Assembly (NCBI GenBank): GCA_019931245.1
Contig: JAINDL010000058.1
Span: 1 to 62,461 of the forward strand
DNA length: 62,461 bases
Reading direction: 5' to 3'
Source: Bryobacteraceae bacterium CoA2 C42
GTDB lineage: Bacteria; Acidobacteriota; Terriglobia; Bryobacterales; Bryobacteraceae
Of the stretch, positions 26,504 through 35,321 are shown in pieces. Position 1 is the stretch's first letter. Each line of letters begins with the position of its first letter. Under the pieces are notes generated by a model. It saw nothing but the letters and a program-made list of their open reading frames with translations. It was not told where the DNA came from and searched no databases. A program made the translations under genes and the position numbers.

Positions 26504-28467
26504 GCGCGGCGGCGGTTGTTGCGGCTGGAGTCGGGGTCCCAGATGATGCGGCACCGGGGAAGAGCGGGTTTGAGTTGGTCGAGGGCGGCGGAGGAGAGGA
26601 CGGTGTGATAGAGATTGAGGCTTTCGAGGGCGGCGAGGCGGGCGAGGGCGGGGGCGGCGGCGTCGGTGATATTGGTGCTGTCGAGGTTGAGATCGCGGAG
26701 GGCGGCGAGAGCGGGGGTAAGGAGGGCGAGGCCGGCGTCGTCGATGTCGGCGTACTCCAGGTTGAGATGGGTGAGGCGGCCGAGGCGGGCGAGGTGGGCG
26801 AGGCCGGTGTTGGTGAGGCGGGTGCGGCCGAGGTCGAGGGTTTGGAGGCGGCTGAGGGAGGAGAGCGATGCGAGGCCTTTATCGGTAATGCGGGTTTCGC
26901 GGAGGCGGAGGAAGGTAAGCTGGGCGAGGGGTTGGAGGTGGGGGAGGGCGGCGTCGTCGATGTCGGTGGCGGCGAGGTCGAGGTGTTCGAGACGGGGCAG
27001 ACGGGCGAGGGCGGCGAGGCCGGCGCTCGAGACATCGGTTTCGGCCAGGTGGAGGCGGCGGAGGTTGGGCGCGGCTTCGGCGAGGGCGGCGAGGCCGGGA
27101 TCGGAGACGGGGGTGCCGAGCAGGTCGAGGTCGACGAGCGCGGGGAGGGGCGGGAGGCCGGTCCCTTCAAAGTAGGTATTGTCGAGGACCAGTTTTTTGA
27201 GCGCCCGGGGGAGGCCGGCGAGGCCGGCGGAGGAGACGGCGGTGCTGGCGAGGTGGAGCGATTCGAGGTGGGGGAAGCGGGCGAGGACGGCGAGGCCGGC
27301 GTCGCCGATTTCGGTGGCGCTGAGATCGAGATGGCGGAGGGTGGGGCCGAGGGGAGCGAGAGCGGCGGCGGTAGCATCGTTGATGGGGGTGCCGTGGAGG
27401 GAGAGACGAGTTTGATCGGCGGAGAGTTCGCCGCCGAGCGAGCGGATCCAGGCGGGAAGGGCATCGCCGGGGCGGGCGTCGGGACGGGGGGGCGGGGCGG
27501 GGGCGCGGAGGGAGGGCGCGGCGGAGAAGGCGATGGCGAGGCCGGGGCGCGCGAGGGCGGCGACACCGGCGGCGGTGGCGCGGGAGTAGCGGACGTCGAG
27601 GTCGCGGAGGGTGGCGAGGGAGCGGAGGCGGGCGAGACCGGTGTTGGTGACCTTGGTGCGGTAGAGGTTGAGCTCTTCGAGAGCGGGGAGGCGAGCGATG
27701 GTTTCGAGGGCGGCGTCGGTGATGTTGGCGCCGGCGAGGTCGAGGCGGCGGAGGCGGGTGAGGGGAGCGAGGTGGGGGATGGCGGCGTCGTCGATGACGG
27801 TGCCGGAGAGGTCGAGTTCTTCGAGGAGGGAGAGCGGGGCGAGGGAGGCGAGGGCGTTCGAGGAGATCAGGGTGTTGCCCGCGCGGAGGCGGCGTAGCTG
27901 CTTCATGGCAGCGAGGTGGGCGAAGCCGGCGTCGTCGACGGGGCACAGGGTAATGTCGAGGGCTTCGAGCAGATGGAAGGGATTGAGGCCCTTGCCGGTG
28001 ACTTCGGACTGGCGGAGGGCGAGTTCGCGGAGGTTATCGAGGCCGCCGATGGCAAGGAGACCGTCGTCGGTGAAGCGGATGCGGTCGAGGAAGTGGTCGC
28101 TGAAGGTGATGCGCTGGAGGGTGCCGAGGCGGGCGAGGTGGCGGAGTTCCTGGCTGAGGTTCTTGCCCCCGTCGGCGTTGCGATTCCAGAGGGGGCCGGG
28201 AAGGCGGAGCTCGCGGAGGTGGGTGAGGCCGGCGAGGCGGGCGAGGTCTTCGGGGACGGCGTTGACGGCGACCCAGTCGAGGAGAGTGAGGGCGAAGTCG
28301 GCGGCGGGGAGTTCGGCGATATCGGCGAGGGGCCGGGGGGAGCCGTTGAGGCCGACGCGGCCGCCTTGGAGGAGGGTCCATTCGGCGACGGTGCGGTCAG
28401 CGGGGCCGGCGAGGAGAGGGGCAACGGCGGCGAGCAGAACGAGCGGGATTCGCTTTGCGCGCCGCAT
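26500..28467 (-). CDS. Secreted leucine-rich repeat protein, larger copy
   Basis: 655 residues from ATG 28467; the stop of the upstream gene ends three bases away. Signal peptide MRRAKRIPLVLLAAVAPLLAG. Two LRR arrays (about residues 30-320 and 355-650) are separated by a Pro/Ala-rich linker near 325-345 (SLRAPAPPPRPDARPGDA). Repeats read like LRRLDLAGANITDAALETIA and LTHLNLEYADIDDAGLALL. The arrays are very regular and the DNA has a strong G versus C strand bias, a sign of repeat expansion. Function unknown; coupled by overlap to the smaller LRR gene. Confidence 0.86.
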   Translation of the reverse strand: MRRAKRIPLVLLAAVAPLLAGPADRTVAEWTLLQGGRVGLNGSPRPLADIAELPAADFALTLLDWVAVNAVPEDLARLAGLTHLRELRLPGPLWNRNADGGKNLSQELRHLARLGTLQRITFSDHFLDRIRFTDDGLLAIGGLDNLRELALRQSEVTGKGLNPFHLLEALDITLCPVDDAGFAHLAAMKQLRRLRAGNTLISSNALASLAPLSLLEELDLSGTVIDDAAIPHLAPLTRLRRLDLAGANITDAALETIARLPALEELNLYRTKVTNTGLARLRSLATLRDLDVRYSRATAAGVAALARPGLAIAFSAAPSLRAPAPPPRPDARPGDALPAWIRSLGGELSADQTRLSLHGTPINDATAAALAPLGPTLRHLDLSATEIGDAGLAVLARFPHLESLHLASTAVSSAGLAGLPRALKKLVLDNTYFEGTGLPPLPALVDLDLLGTPVSDPGLAALAEAAPNLRRLHLAETDVSSAGLAALARLPRLEHLDLAATDIDDAALPHLQPLAQLTFLRLRETRITDKGLASLSSLSRLQTLDLGRTRLTNTGLAHLARLGRLTHLNLEYADIDDAGLALLTPALAALRDLNLDSTNITDAAAPALARLAALESLNLYHTVLSSAALDQLKPALPRCRIIWDPDSSRNNRRRA

Positions 28468-28469
28468 GG

Positions 28470-29762
28470 TCAGACGATCTCCGTCATTTTGTGATTGGCG
28501 GTGGGGAAGGAGCCGATGGGGGCGCCGATGAGCTCTTCGGCGATGGTGAGGTAGAGATCGCCGAGGGTGCCGGTGGTACGGGTGTGGACGCCGGTTTTCA
28601 TTTTGCCGGCGTGGCCGGCCAGCAGGACAGCGAGGTTGTTGTTTTTGTGAGCGTTGGCTTCGGCGTGTTCGTGGACGAACAGGAGGGAGGAGTGGTCGAG
28701 GAGGTTGCCGTCGCCTTCGGGGGTGGCTTTGAGGCGGGCGATGAGGTAGGCGAACTCTTCGACGTGCCAGCGGCAGATGTCGCGGAGGATGCGCATGCCG
28801 CGGGGGGTTTCGACCTGGCCGTGGGTGTATTCGTGATGCCGCTGAGCGGTGTGGCCGAGCCAGGGGAAGCGGGAGAGGCCCTGGCACTTCGAGAGCATGT
28901 AGGAGGCGACGCGGGTTTGCCCGGAGGCGAGGGCGTGGACGAGGAGGTCGCTTTGGATTTTGGCGATGCGGGGGTAGTCGCGCAGGTCGAGGGCTTCCGA
29001 GGGGCGTTCGACGGGGCGCTGGTAGTTGGGGGGGAGGGTGGCGATGGCGTTTTCGACTTCGCGGACGGAGGTGAGGTATTCGTCGAGGCGGGCTTTGTCT
29101 TCCGAGCCGAGGCGGGACTGGAGGGCCTGGGCCTGCTCGCGAACGGCGTCGAGGACGGAGCGTTCCCGGTCGAGGAGCGCGGAGGCTTTGCGTCCGAAGA
29201 GGCGGTCGAAGAGGCGGTGGGGGATGAGTTCGGGGGGGAGGGGGCGGTCGCGGTCGGCCCAGCTCATGTTGCGTTGGATGGCTTCGCCGAACGACTCCTG
29301 GCAGACGCCGATTTCGAGGGAGCGGAAGCGGGTTTGGCCGCCGATTTTGCGGGCGATGAGCTGATCGAAAGAGGGGCCGCCGGCGCCGCGGCCGGTGTAG
29401 ACCTTGCCCGAGAGGAGGGCGGACATGGACGGGTAATGGCTGTTGCCGGGGCCGGGGAGGCGGGCGGCGGGGCTATCGAGGCCGGTGACAATATGGATAT
29501 CGTCGCGGAACGGAGCCAGGGGTTGGAGGCAGGAGGGGAGGCTGAAGCCGGAGCCGGTTTCGCGGGGGACCCAATGCTTTTCGGGGATGCCGTTGCCGTT
29601 GAACCAGAAGACGAAGCGGGTGGGGAAGGGCTGGTGGGCGGCGTAGGCGGTGCCGTTGCTGTTGCACATGGCCGCGAGGGGGGGCAGGCCGAGCCGGACG
29701 GCGGAGCCGACGGCGCTGAGTCCGCTTAGGAAGAGGCGGCGGGAGAGAGGCTTAACGGGCAT
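28470..29762 (-). CDS. DUF1552 family secreted protein
   Basis: 430 residues. An Arg-Arg leader ([19 protein letters not shown]) points to export. The text is typical of DUF1552: [59 protein letters not shown] and [23 protein letters not shown]1552 genes are almost always paired with a DUF1592/DUF1588/DUF1585 protein in Planctomycetes and Acidobacteria. Here the two overlap by 11 bases. The biochemical role is not established; a role with the cytochrome-like partner in extracellular polymer breakdown has been suggested by context only. Confidence 0.93.
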   Translation of the reverse strand: MPVKPLSRRLFLSGLSAVGSAVRLGLPPLAAMCNSNGTAYAAHQPFPTRFVFWFNGNGIPEKHWVPRETGSGFSLPSCLQPLAPFRDDIHIVTGLDSPAARLPGPGNSHYPSMSALLSGKVYTGRGAGGPSFDQLIARKIGGQTRFRSLEIGVCQESFGEAIQRNMSWADRDRPLPPELIPHRLFDRLFGRKASALLDRERSVLDAVREQAQALQSRLGSEDKARLDEYLTSVREVENAIATLPPNYQRPVERPSEALDLRDYPRIAKIQSDLLVHALASGQTRVASYMLSKCQGLSRFPWLGHTAQRHHEYTHGQVETPRGMRILRDICRWHVEEFAYLIARLKATPEGDGNLLDHSSLLFVHEHAEANAHKNNNLAVLLAGHAGKMKTGVHTRTTGTLGDLYLTIAEELIGAPIGSFPTANHKMTEIV

Positions 29763-31623
29763 GGGTGAATTCCTCCAGGAAGGGTTCTGAGGTGACCGTA
29801 GCGAGGATGAGATCGCGGAACCGGAAGCCGCCGCGGCGGAAGCGCTCGAGGATCAGGTCGATGGCCGGCTGATCGGCCGGGGTTTCGGCTCGATTCATAG
29901 CATATCGAAAATATTGCTTGACGATGCAGCGGTGGCAGATGGGGCTATCGGCGAGGATGCGGCCGGCCTGGGCGGGGTGGTCGAAGCGGCTGTTGGGGAT
30001 GCCGACGATGGCGGCTGAGGTGTCGACGGGGATTTCGACGAGGCTGCCTTCGCGGCGGACATTTTTCTGTTTGAGGTCGATGCGGGGGAAGACGAGGGTG
30101 ACCTGTCTTTCGCGGAAGCGGCCGATGGCGTCGAACTGTTCGAAGCCGAAGCCGATGGAGTCGGTGAGGCGGTGGCAGCCGGCGCAGCTGGCGTTGGACA
30201 GATGGATGGCGAGGCGGTCGCGGTTGCTCATGGGGCGGTCTTCCATGATGGCGGGGAGGGTGGTATCGACGCCGGCGGGGGGTGGAGGGACGATTTGGCA
30301 GAGGAAGTGTTCGCGGATGAAGAGTCCGCGTTCGGTGGGGGCGGTCTCTTCGGGCTTGCTGGTCATGGTGAGAAAGCTGGCGTGGCCGAGGATGCCGGCG
30401 CGTTTGGAGGCGGGGGGGAAGTGGATGCGGTCGAACTCGCGGGGGGGAGGGGGGAGGTTGTAGAGCTGGGCGAGGCTGTAGTTGACGAAGCTGTAGTTGG
30501 CGCGGAAGAGGTCGCGGAAGTCGAGGTCGTTCCAGACGAGGTGTTCGAACAGGCGGGAGGTTTCTTCGACCATGGCGCTCGAGAGTTCGACGCCGAACTC
30601 GGGGAAGAGCTTGCGTTCGCGGATGGCGTTGCGGACTCTGTCAAAACGAAGCCATTGAGCGGCGAACTCATTGAGCGCGGGGCGGGCGCGGGGATCATCG
30701 AGCAGGCGGCGGGCGGCGGCTTCGACCTGGGCGGGGGTTTGGAGGGCGTTGGCAGCGGCGAGTTGGGAGAGGGCGGGATCGGGGAGGGTGTTCCAGAGGA
30801 GGTAGGAGAGGCGGCTGGAGAGGCCGTGGGGGGCGGGCGCGGAGAGGAAGAGGAAGTCCGGGGACTGGAGCATGGCCTCGACGACGAGTTGGGCGCCGGA
30901 GGTGAAGTCGCGCTCGCGGGCGAAGAGGCGGGCGAAGCGGGCGGTTTCGGCGTTCGACAGGGGACGGCGGAAGGCGAGGCTGCCGAAGCGGCGGATAAAC
31001 TGTTCGGGGCAGGCGGGGGATTGAGGGTCGCAGGGAGTGAGTTGGCGGAGGCGTCCGGAGCGGGCGGCGAGGGAGGCGAGGCGGGCGGCGGAGCGGGCGT
31101 AGGCCTCGGCGAGGAGGGGAGAGATGGACTGGGCGTCGGCGGAGTTGGTGAAGCCCTGGGAGAAGTCTTCGGGGGGGAAGAGGCGCGCGGGGCGGGTTTG
31201 GTCGCCGAGGAGGTCGGCGACGGTTTGGTTGTACTGCTGGTGGGTGAGGCGGCGGAGGACGGTGGGGCGGGGGGCGGGGGCGGCGCCGGCCGGGGCCCCG
31301 GCGGAGATTGCGGCGATCCACTGGAGGACGGCCGTTTCTTCGGGGCTGCCGGGTTTGATGCGCTCGCCGCCGGGGTGGGGGAGGCGGTTGGTGGCCATGA
31401 GGAGGAGGCGGGACTGGGCGGGTTGGGCGCGATTGAGGAGGGGGGCGAGGGGGGTGGTGAGTTGGGGGTTGTGGAAGCGGAGGCGGGTGCCGTTGGCGAC
31501 GCCGTTATCGTTGTGGCAGGCGGGGCACTGGGCTTTGTCGAAGAGGGCGGCGAGGGAGGGGGGCAGGGTGTCGGCCGAAGCGAGGGAGAGGGCGGTGCAC
31601 AGGAGAAGACAGAGGCGTCGCAC
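29752..31623 (-). CDS. Cytochrome-c-motif protein with DUF1587/1595/1592/1588/1585 domains
   Basis: 623 residues with a signal peptide ([17 protein letters not shown]). A haem-binding type CPACH near residue 35 opens a planctomycete-type cytochrome domain. Then follow DUF1587 ([18 protein letters not shown]), DUF1595 ([18 protein letters not shown]), DUF1592 ([16 protein letters not shown]), DUF1588 ([20 protein letters not shown]) and DUF1585 with a second haem-like CAGCH ([20 protein letters not shown]) and CHRC later. It likely works in the periplasm in electron transfer or oxidation together with the DUF1552 protein. It is the first gene of the operon; the upstream gene ends only four bases away and may be co-transcribed. 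Confidence 0.92.
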   Translation of the reverse strand: MRRLCLLLCTALSLASADTLPPSLAALFDKAQCPACHNDNGVANGTRLRFHNPQLTTPLAPLLNRAQPAQSRLLLMATNRLPHPGGERIKPGSPEETAVLQWIAAISAGAPAGAAPAPRPTVLRRLTHQQYNQTVADLLGDQTRPARLFPPEDFSQGFTNSADAQSISPLLAEAYARSAARLASLAARSGRLRQLTPCDPQSPACPEQFIRRFGSLAFRRPLSNAETARFARLFARERDFTSGAQLVVEAMLQSPDFLFLSAPAPHGLSSRLSYLLWNTLPDPALSQLAAANALQTPAQVEAAARRLLDDPRARPALNEFAAQWLRFDRVRNAIRERKLFPEFGVELSSAMVEETSRLFEHLVWNDLDFRDLFRANYSFVNYSLAQLYNLPPPPREFDRIHFPPASKRAGILGHASFLTMTSKPEETAPTERGLFIREHFLCQIVPPPPAGVDTTLPAIMEDRPMSNRDRLAIHLSNASCAGCHRLTDSIGFGFEQFDAIGRFRERQVTLVFPRIDLKQKNVRREGSLVEIPVDTSAAIVGIPNSRFDHPAQAGRILADSPICHRCIVKQYFRYAMNRAETPADQPAIDLILERFRRGGFRFRDLILATVTSEPFLEEFTHAR

Positions 31624-31627
31624 GGGC

Positions 31628-32479
31628 CTATGGTATCGAAAGTGGGGGCGGGGGGAGAAGGCCGCGACGGGCGAGGACGGGGGCGATGCGGTCGGGGTGG
31701 TCGGTCATGAGTCCGTCGATGCCGAAGTCGAGGAGGCGTTCGGCGTCGTGGGGGCAGTTGACGGTCCAGACGATGAGGCCGAGGTCGAGGAAGCGGGCGA
31801 GGTCGCGGAGGCGTTCGTCGAGGACCTGAATGCCGTGGCGGCGTTCCGGAACATGGATGGCGCAGCTGGCGCGGGGGCTGACCCAGCGGTGGAGGCGGAG
31901 GAGGGAGGCGGTGAACAGGCGGGTGACTTCGCTGCGGTCGGCGGCGGTGGCGAGGTGGGGTTGGAGACGGCGGACTTCGCGGATGGCGTTGGGGTAGAAA
32001 GAGCAGAGGATGGCGCGGGATTGGAGGCCGAAGCGGTTGATGGCGGCGAGGACGGAGTGGATGAAGCGGGGCTCGTCGCTTTTGAGGTCGAGGTAGAGGC
32101 GGGTATCGGGCAGGGCATCGAGGGCCTCGGGGAGCGAGAGGAGGCGGATGCCGGCGCCGCGGTAGGGGAAGTGCCGGCCGTCGGGGGAGAAGCGATAGCC
32201 GGCGTCGAGCCGCTGGAGTTCGTCGAGGGTGTGCTGGGCGATGGGACCGTGGCCGTTGGTCTGGTGATGGAGGAGCGGCTCGTGGCTGAGGACGATTTCG
32301 CCATCGCGGGTAGGCATGAGATCGATTTCGAGGGTATCGACGCCGAAGGCGCGGGCGGCCAGCAGAGAGGGGAGAGTGTTTTCGGGGTAGCGTCCGCCCC
32401 ATCCGCGATGACCGATGAGCAGCGGCCGGGAGGGCAGACGGAGGGCCTGACGGTGATGGGTCCCGCTCATGCGACCCAT
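31628..32479 (-). CDS. Glycerophosphodiester phosphodiesterase
   Basis: 283 residues, the usual length. No signal peptide, so probably cytoplasmic. GDPD signatures are LIGHRGWGGRYPENTLPS (catalytic His, Arg and Glu), DTLEIDLMPTRDGEIVLSHE (metal Glu and Asp, second His), a middle LYLDLKSDEP and the C-terminal LIVWTVNCPHDAERLLDFGI and DGLMTDHPDR. It splits glycerophosphodiesters into glycerol-3-phosphate and an alcohol. A start at 32470 (MSGTHH) is equally possible. A gap of 42 bases separates it from the upstream gene. Confidence 0.92.
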   Translation of the reverse strand: MGRMSGTHHRQALRLPSRPLLIGHRGWGGRYPENTLPSLLAARAFGVDTLEIDLMPTRDGEIVLSHEPLLHHQTNGHGPIAQHTLDELQRLDAGYRFSPDGRHFPYRGAGIRLLSLPEALDALPDTRLYLDLKSDEPRFIHSVLAAINRFGLQSRAILCSFYPNAIREVRRLQPHLATAADRSEVTRLFTASLLRLHRWVSPRASCAIHVPERRHGIQVLDERLRDLARFLDLGLIVWTVNCPHDAERLLDFGIDGLMTDHPDRIAPVLARRGLLPPPPLSIP

Positions 32480-32521
32480 GGGACCTATCGGCTGGCAGGC
32501 CGAAGTTTGGTAGAGTCCGCG

Positions 32522-33136
32522 CTACGGTTTTTTCACGACGGGGGGCGGGGGACTGGTTTTCCGGCCGCGGAGGCGGCTTCGGAATCCGCCGCCAAACTCG
32601 GCGAAGGTGTTGCCGGCGAGGCGGCCGAGGAAGCCGATGCCGGTGCGGGCGAGAGCGGCCGAGACGGTGGCCTGGCTGTCGGGCCGCCAGGCGTTGGAGA
32701 TAAAGTTGGCACCGCCGATGGCGGCATAGCGGGCGTAGGCGGGCTGGTAGGAGCCATCGGCCCGCTGGACGAGCAGGGTTTGTTTGAGGGCGCTGCCGAA
32801 CCGGGCGCGGAAGCTGCCGGATGCGGCCCTGCGGTAGCGGGGGTCCTCCCTCCACATAGCCCCGAGCCCGGCCTCCATGGCGTTTTGGGTGGCGACGCCG
32901 GAGAGCCGTATGCCCAATCGCTGACCAAAGCCTTTCCAATGGGTGTCGTACTCGACGGGCCGGGCCCGCCAGGTGGTTAGCCCGGCGCTGAAGACGCCGC
33001 CCGCCAGGCTGGCCGGTCCGAGGGTCTGTTTAAGGACCCAGGCTTTACGGTCCAACTCCGGAACCGCCGGCTGGCCGTGAAGGGCCGGCGGGGCACCGCC
33101 AGCGAGCATCAGTACCGTGAAGACAAGGGGGCGCAT
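32522..33136 (-). CDS. Secreted protein of unknown function
   Basis: 204 residues from ATG 33136, chosen because it begins a signal peptide (MRPLVFTVLMLAGGAPPALHG) and lies 22 bases downstream of the preceding gene. The mature part has no motif that I recognise. It contains GVFSAGLTTWRARPVEYDTH and GAMWREDPRYRRAASG, and alternating Ala/Gly-rich helical stretches. I recall similar proteins as hypotheticals in Acidobacteria, often with the REDPRYRR segment, but cannot name a family. It ends in a basic, Pro-rich tail. Confidence 0.65.
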   Translation of the reverse strand: MRPLVFTVLMLAGGAPPALHGQPAVPELDRKAWVLKQTLGPASLAGGVFSAGLTTWRARPVEYDTHWKGFGQRLGIRLSGVATQNAMEAGLGAMWREDPRYRRAASGSFRARFGSALKQTLLVQRADGSYQPAYARYAAIGGANFISNAWRPDSQATVSAALARTGIGFLGRLAGNTFAEFGGGFRSRLRGRKTSPPPPVVKKP

Positions 33137-33158
33137 GGCGACGAACTCGAGTTCCTCC

Positions 33159-35318
33159 TTAGGGCACCACGATGCGGGCGACGGCGGCGTTGTCGGCGTA
33201 GTCGGTGACGCGGACGGCGACGACGGTTTCCTTGCCGGCGACTTTGGTGATGGGGAGGGAGTAGCGGAGCTGCTTGGCGTCGTGGAGGCGGCCGACGGGT
33301 TCGACGATGGTCCAATCGCCGCCGTTGAGGGAGTACTCGGCTTGGTGGAGGATGGAGGAGTCATCGGTGGCGGTCCAGGTGACGGCGTCGTTCTGCGCGC
33401 GGAGGCCGGTGATGCGGGGGACGCTGTTGTCGATCAGGAACCAGTCGCTTTCAAGCGCATGGCGGAGGGCTTTGGCGGGGACGTTGGCGGGGGCGTCGGA
33501 GGCGGTGACGCGGAGCTGGTATTCGCCGTCGGGGAAGGCCTGGCCGTCCCAGGAGAGGCTCCGGGTGGTGACCTGGTCTTTGAGGAGTTTCCAGTCTTTT
33601 TCGCCGCGGCCGCGGATTTCGACGGTATAGGTGAGCTTGTCGGCGTTCGGGTCGGCGGCTTTCCAGCGGGCGCTCTGCGAGCCTTTCGAGTAGTTGAGGG
33701 TGGCGGGGCCGGGGTCGGCCGAGGGGGCGGAGGCGCTGGAGCCGGCCGAGGAGGACATGCCGGGGAGGGAGAGGGTGCTAGCCGGGGCGATGCCGGGGAC
33801 GGTAACCGGGAAGCGGTAGTTGGCGGGGGTGATCTCGATGGCTTCGACGAGAGGTGCAACGTTACGCGGGAGGTAGGCGAGTTCGACGTGGACGAGTTCG
33901 GCGGGGCCGGTGAGGGTCATGCGGTACTGGAGGAAGCGGGCGGCGGGCGAGGCGACGCGTTCGGCGACGGGGGCCCAGGGGCTCCAGTTGCTTTGGGCGC
34001 GGTCGACGTTGCCGGTGCGGGTCTCCCACTTAACCGCGCCGCCGTTGGCGATGACTTTGGGTTCGATGCGGCCCCATTCGCTGAAGACGCCGGCGTCCAT
34101 GATTTCGCTTTCGAGGGTGCCATCCTTTTCGAGTTCGGGTCCGATGGCGTAGACCTTGCCGATGTTGCCGGTGACGGCGAGGATGGGCCCTTTGGGCACG
34201 GCGAGGAGGGCGGTGACCTGGGTGGGGGCGAGGGTGAGGAGTTTGGTGGAGACGAGTTCGGAGTCGATGCGGTAGAGGCCGCCTTTGTTGCCGGTGCCAA
34301 TGACGGGTTTGCCGTTGGTGTCCAAACAAATGCTGTAGATCACTTCGGCGGCGTCGGACCAGAGGCGGGTGGGGAAGCCATCGGGGGCGATACGGAGGAG
34401 TTCGCTGCCGCCGGAGACGGAGCTGGGGGAGGGGGTCGGGGCCGGGGCGGGGGTCCGGGCGGTGACCGTGACGGTCATACCGCCGGGGGCGGCGGCGGGG
34501 GCGGGGGGCGGCAGCGGGACCGGGGGTGGAGCGGGGGCGGAGGCGGCCGATTTGTTGCCGACGCCGGCAGCGTAGATGGCGCCATCGGGAGCGACGGCGA
34601 GGGCGGTGATTTCGCGTTTAGCCGACTGGTGGAGGACGAAGCCGCCGGCGGAGTTGACGCGGAGGATGAGGCCGCTGGGTTCGGTGCCGGCGATGAGATC
34701 GCCGGCGGGGGTGACGGCGAGGGAGCGGATGTGTTCGTCGTCGGCTTTGAAGAAGACCTGGCCGGCGCCGGCGGGGGTAACCTTATGGATCTCGCCGCGG
34801 TCGCCGGTGCCGACGTAGAGATCGCCGGCGGGGGAGAAGGCGAGGGCCCAGATGTACTTGGCGCGGGGGTCGTAGAAGACGTTGGCTTTGCCGTCGGCGG
34901 CGATGCGGTAGACCTTGCCGTCGGGGGAGGTGGCGACGAAGACCTGGTCGCGGGCGTCGATGGCGATGGCCTGGATCTGGAGGCCGGGCAGTTCGGCGGC
35001 GGCGCGGCCCTGGCCCTGGCCGTTGATGGCGAAGAGCTTGGCGGCGGTGCTGCCGGGGTTGCCGCCGCCGGTGTAGAGGGTACCTTTCGAGTCGCGGGCG
35101 GCGGCCCAGAGGTAGGAGACGGAGGGATCGAAGAGCTCTTTGACGGCGGGGGCGAGCGTGAGGCGGCCGTCGCTGCGGAGGGCGAGGCGTTTGAGCGTGG
35201 CCTTCTCATAATCGCCGCGGGAGTTATTGACCCAGAACTGGGTTTCGACGCCCCGGGCAAGGGTCACCATCAGCGCCGCGGCGAGGCCGGCGCGCAAGGC
35301 TGGATGCAAAAGAGACAT
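33159..35318 (-). CDS. Secreted beta-propeller protein with C-terminal Ig/Fn3-like modules
   Basis: 719 residues with a signal peptide (about 1-23). Residues 45-400 contain blade-like repeats such as SYLWAAARDSKGTLYTGGGN, VFVATSPDGKVYRIAADGK, IWALAFSPAGDLYVGTGDRG and RSLAVTPAGDLIAGT. They are interrupted by a Pro/Ala-rich insertion near 255-300 (APAPPPVPLPPPAPAAAPGG). The C-terminal 300 residues read as carbohydrate-binding or fibronectin-like beta sandwiches (KLTYTVEIRGRGEKDWKLL, DGEYQLRVTASDAP). The gene follows the S55 protein by three bases, so the two are probably translated from one message. A sensor or adhesin role is an inference. Confidence 0.75.
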   Translation of the reverse strand: MSLLHPALRAGLAAALMVTLARGVETQFWVNNSRGDYEKATLKRLALRSDGRLTLAPAVKELFDPSVSYLWAAARDSKGTLYTGGGNPGSTAAKLFAINGQGQGRAAAELPGLQIQAIAIDARDQVFVATSPDGKVYRIAADGKANVFYDPRAKYIWALAFSPAGDLYVGTGDRGEIHKVTPAGAGQVFFKADDEHIRSLAVTPAGDLIAGTEPSGLILRVNSAGGFVLHQSAKREITALAVAPDGAIYAAGVGNKSAASAPAPPPVPLPPPAPAAAPGGMTVTVTARTPAPAPTPSPSSVSGGSELLRIAPDGFPTRLWSDAAEVIYSICLDTNGKPVIGTGNKGGLYRIDSELVSTKLLTLAPTQVTALLAVPKGPILAVTGNIGKVYAIGPELEKDGTLESEIMDAGVFSEWGRIEPKVIANGGAVKWETRTGNVDRAQSNWSPWAPVAERVASPAARFLQYRMTLTGPAELVHVELAYLPRNVAPLVEAIEITPANYRFPVTVPGIAPASTLSLPGMSSSAGSSASAPSADPGPATLNYSKGSQSARWKAADPNADKLTYTVEIRGRGEKDWKLLKDQVTTRSLSWDGQAFPDGEYQLRVTASDAPANVPAKALRHALESDWFLIDNSVPRITGLRAQNDAVTWTATDDSSILHQAEYSLNGGDWTIVEPVGRLHDAKQLRYSLPITKVAGKETVVAVRVTDYADNAAVARIVVP

Positions 35319-35321
35319 GGG

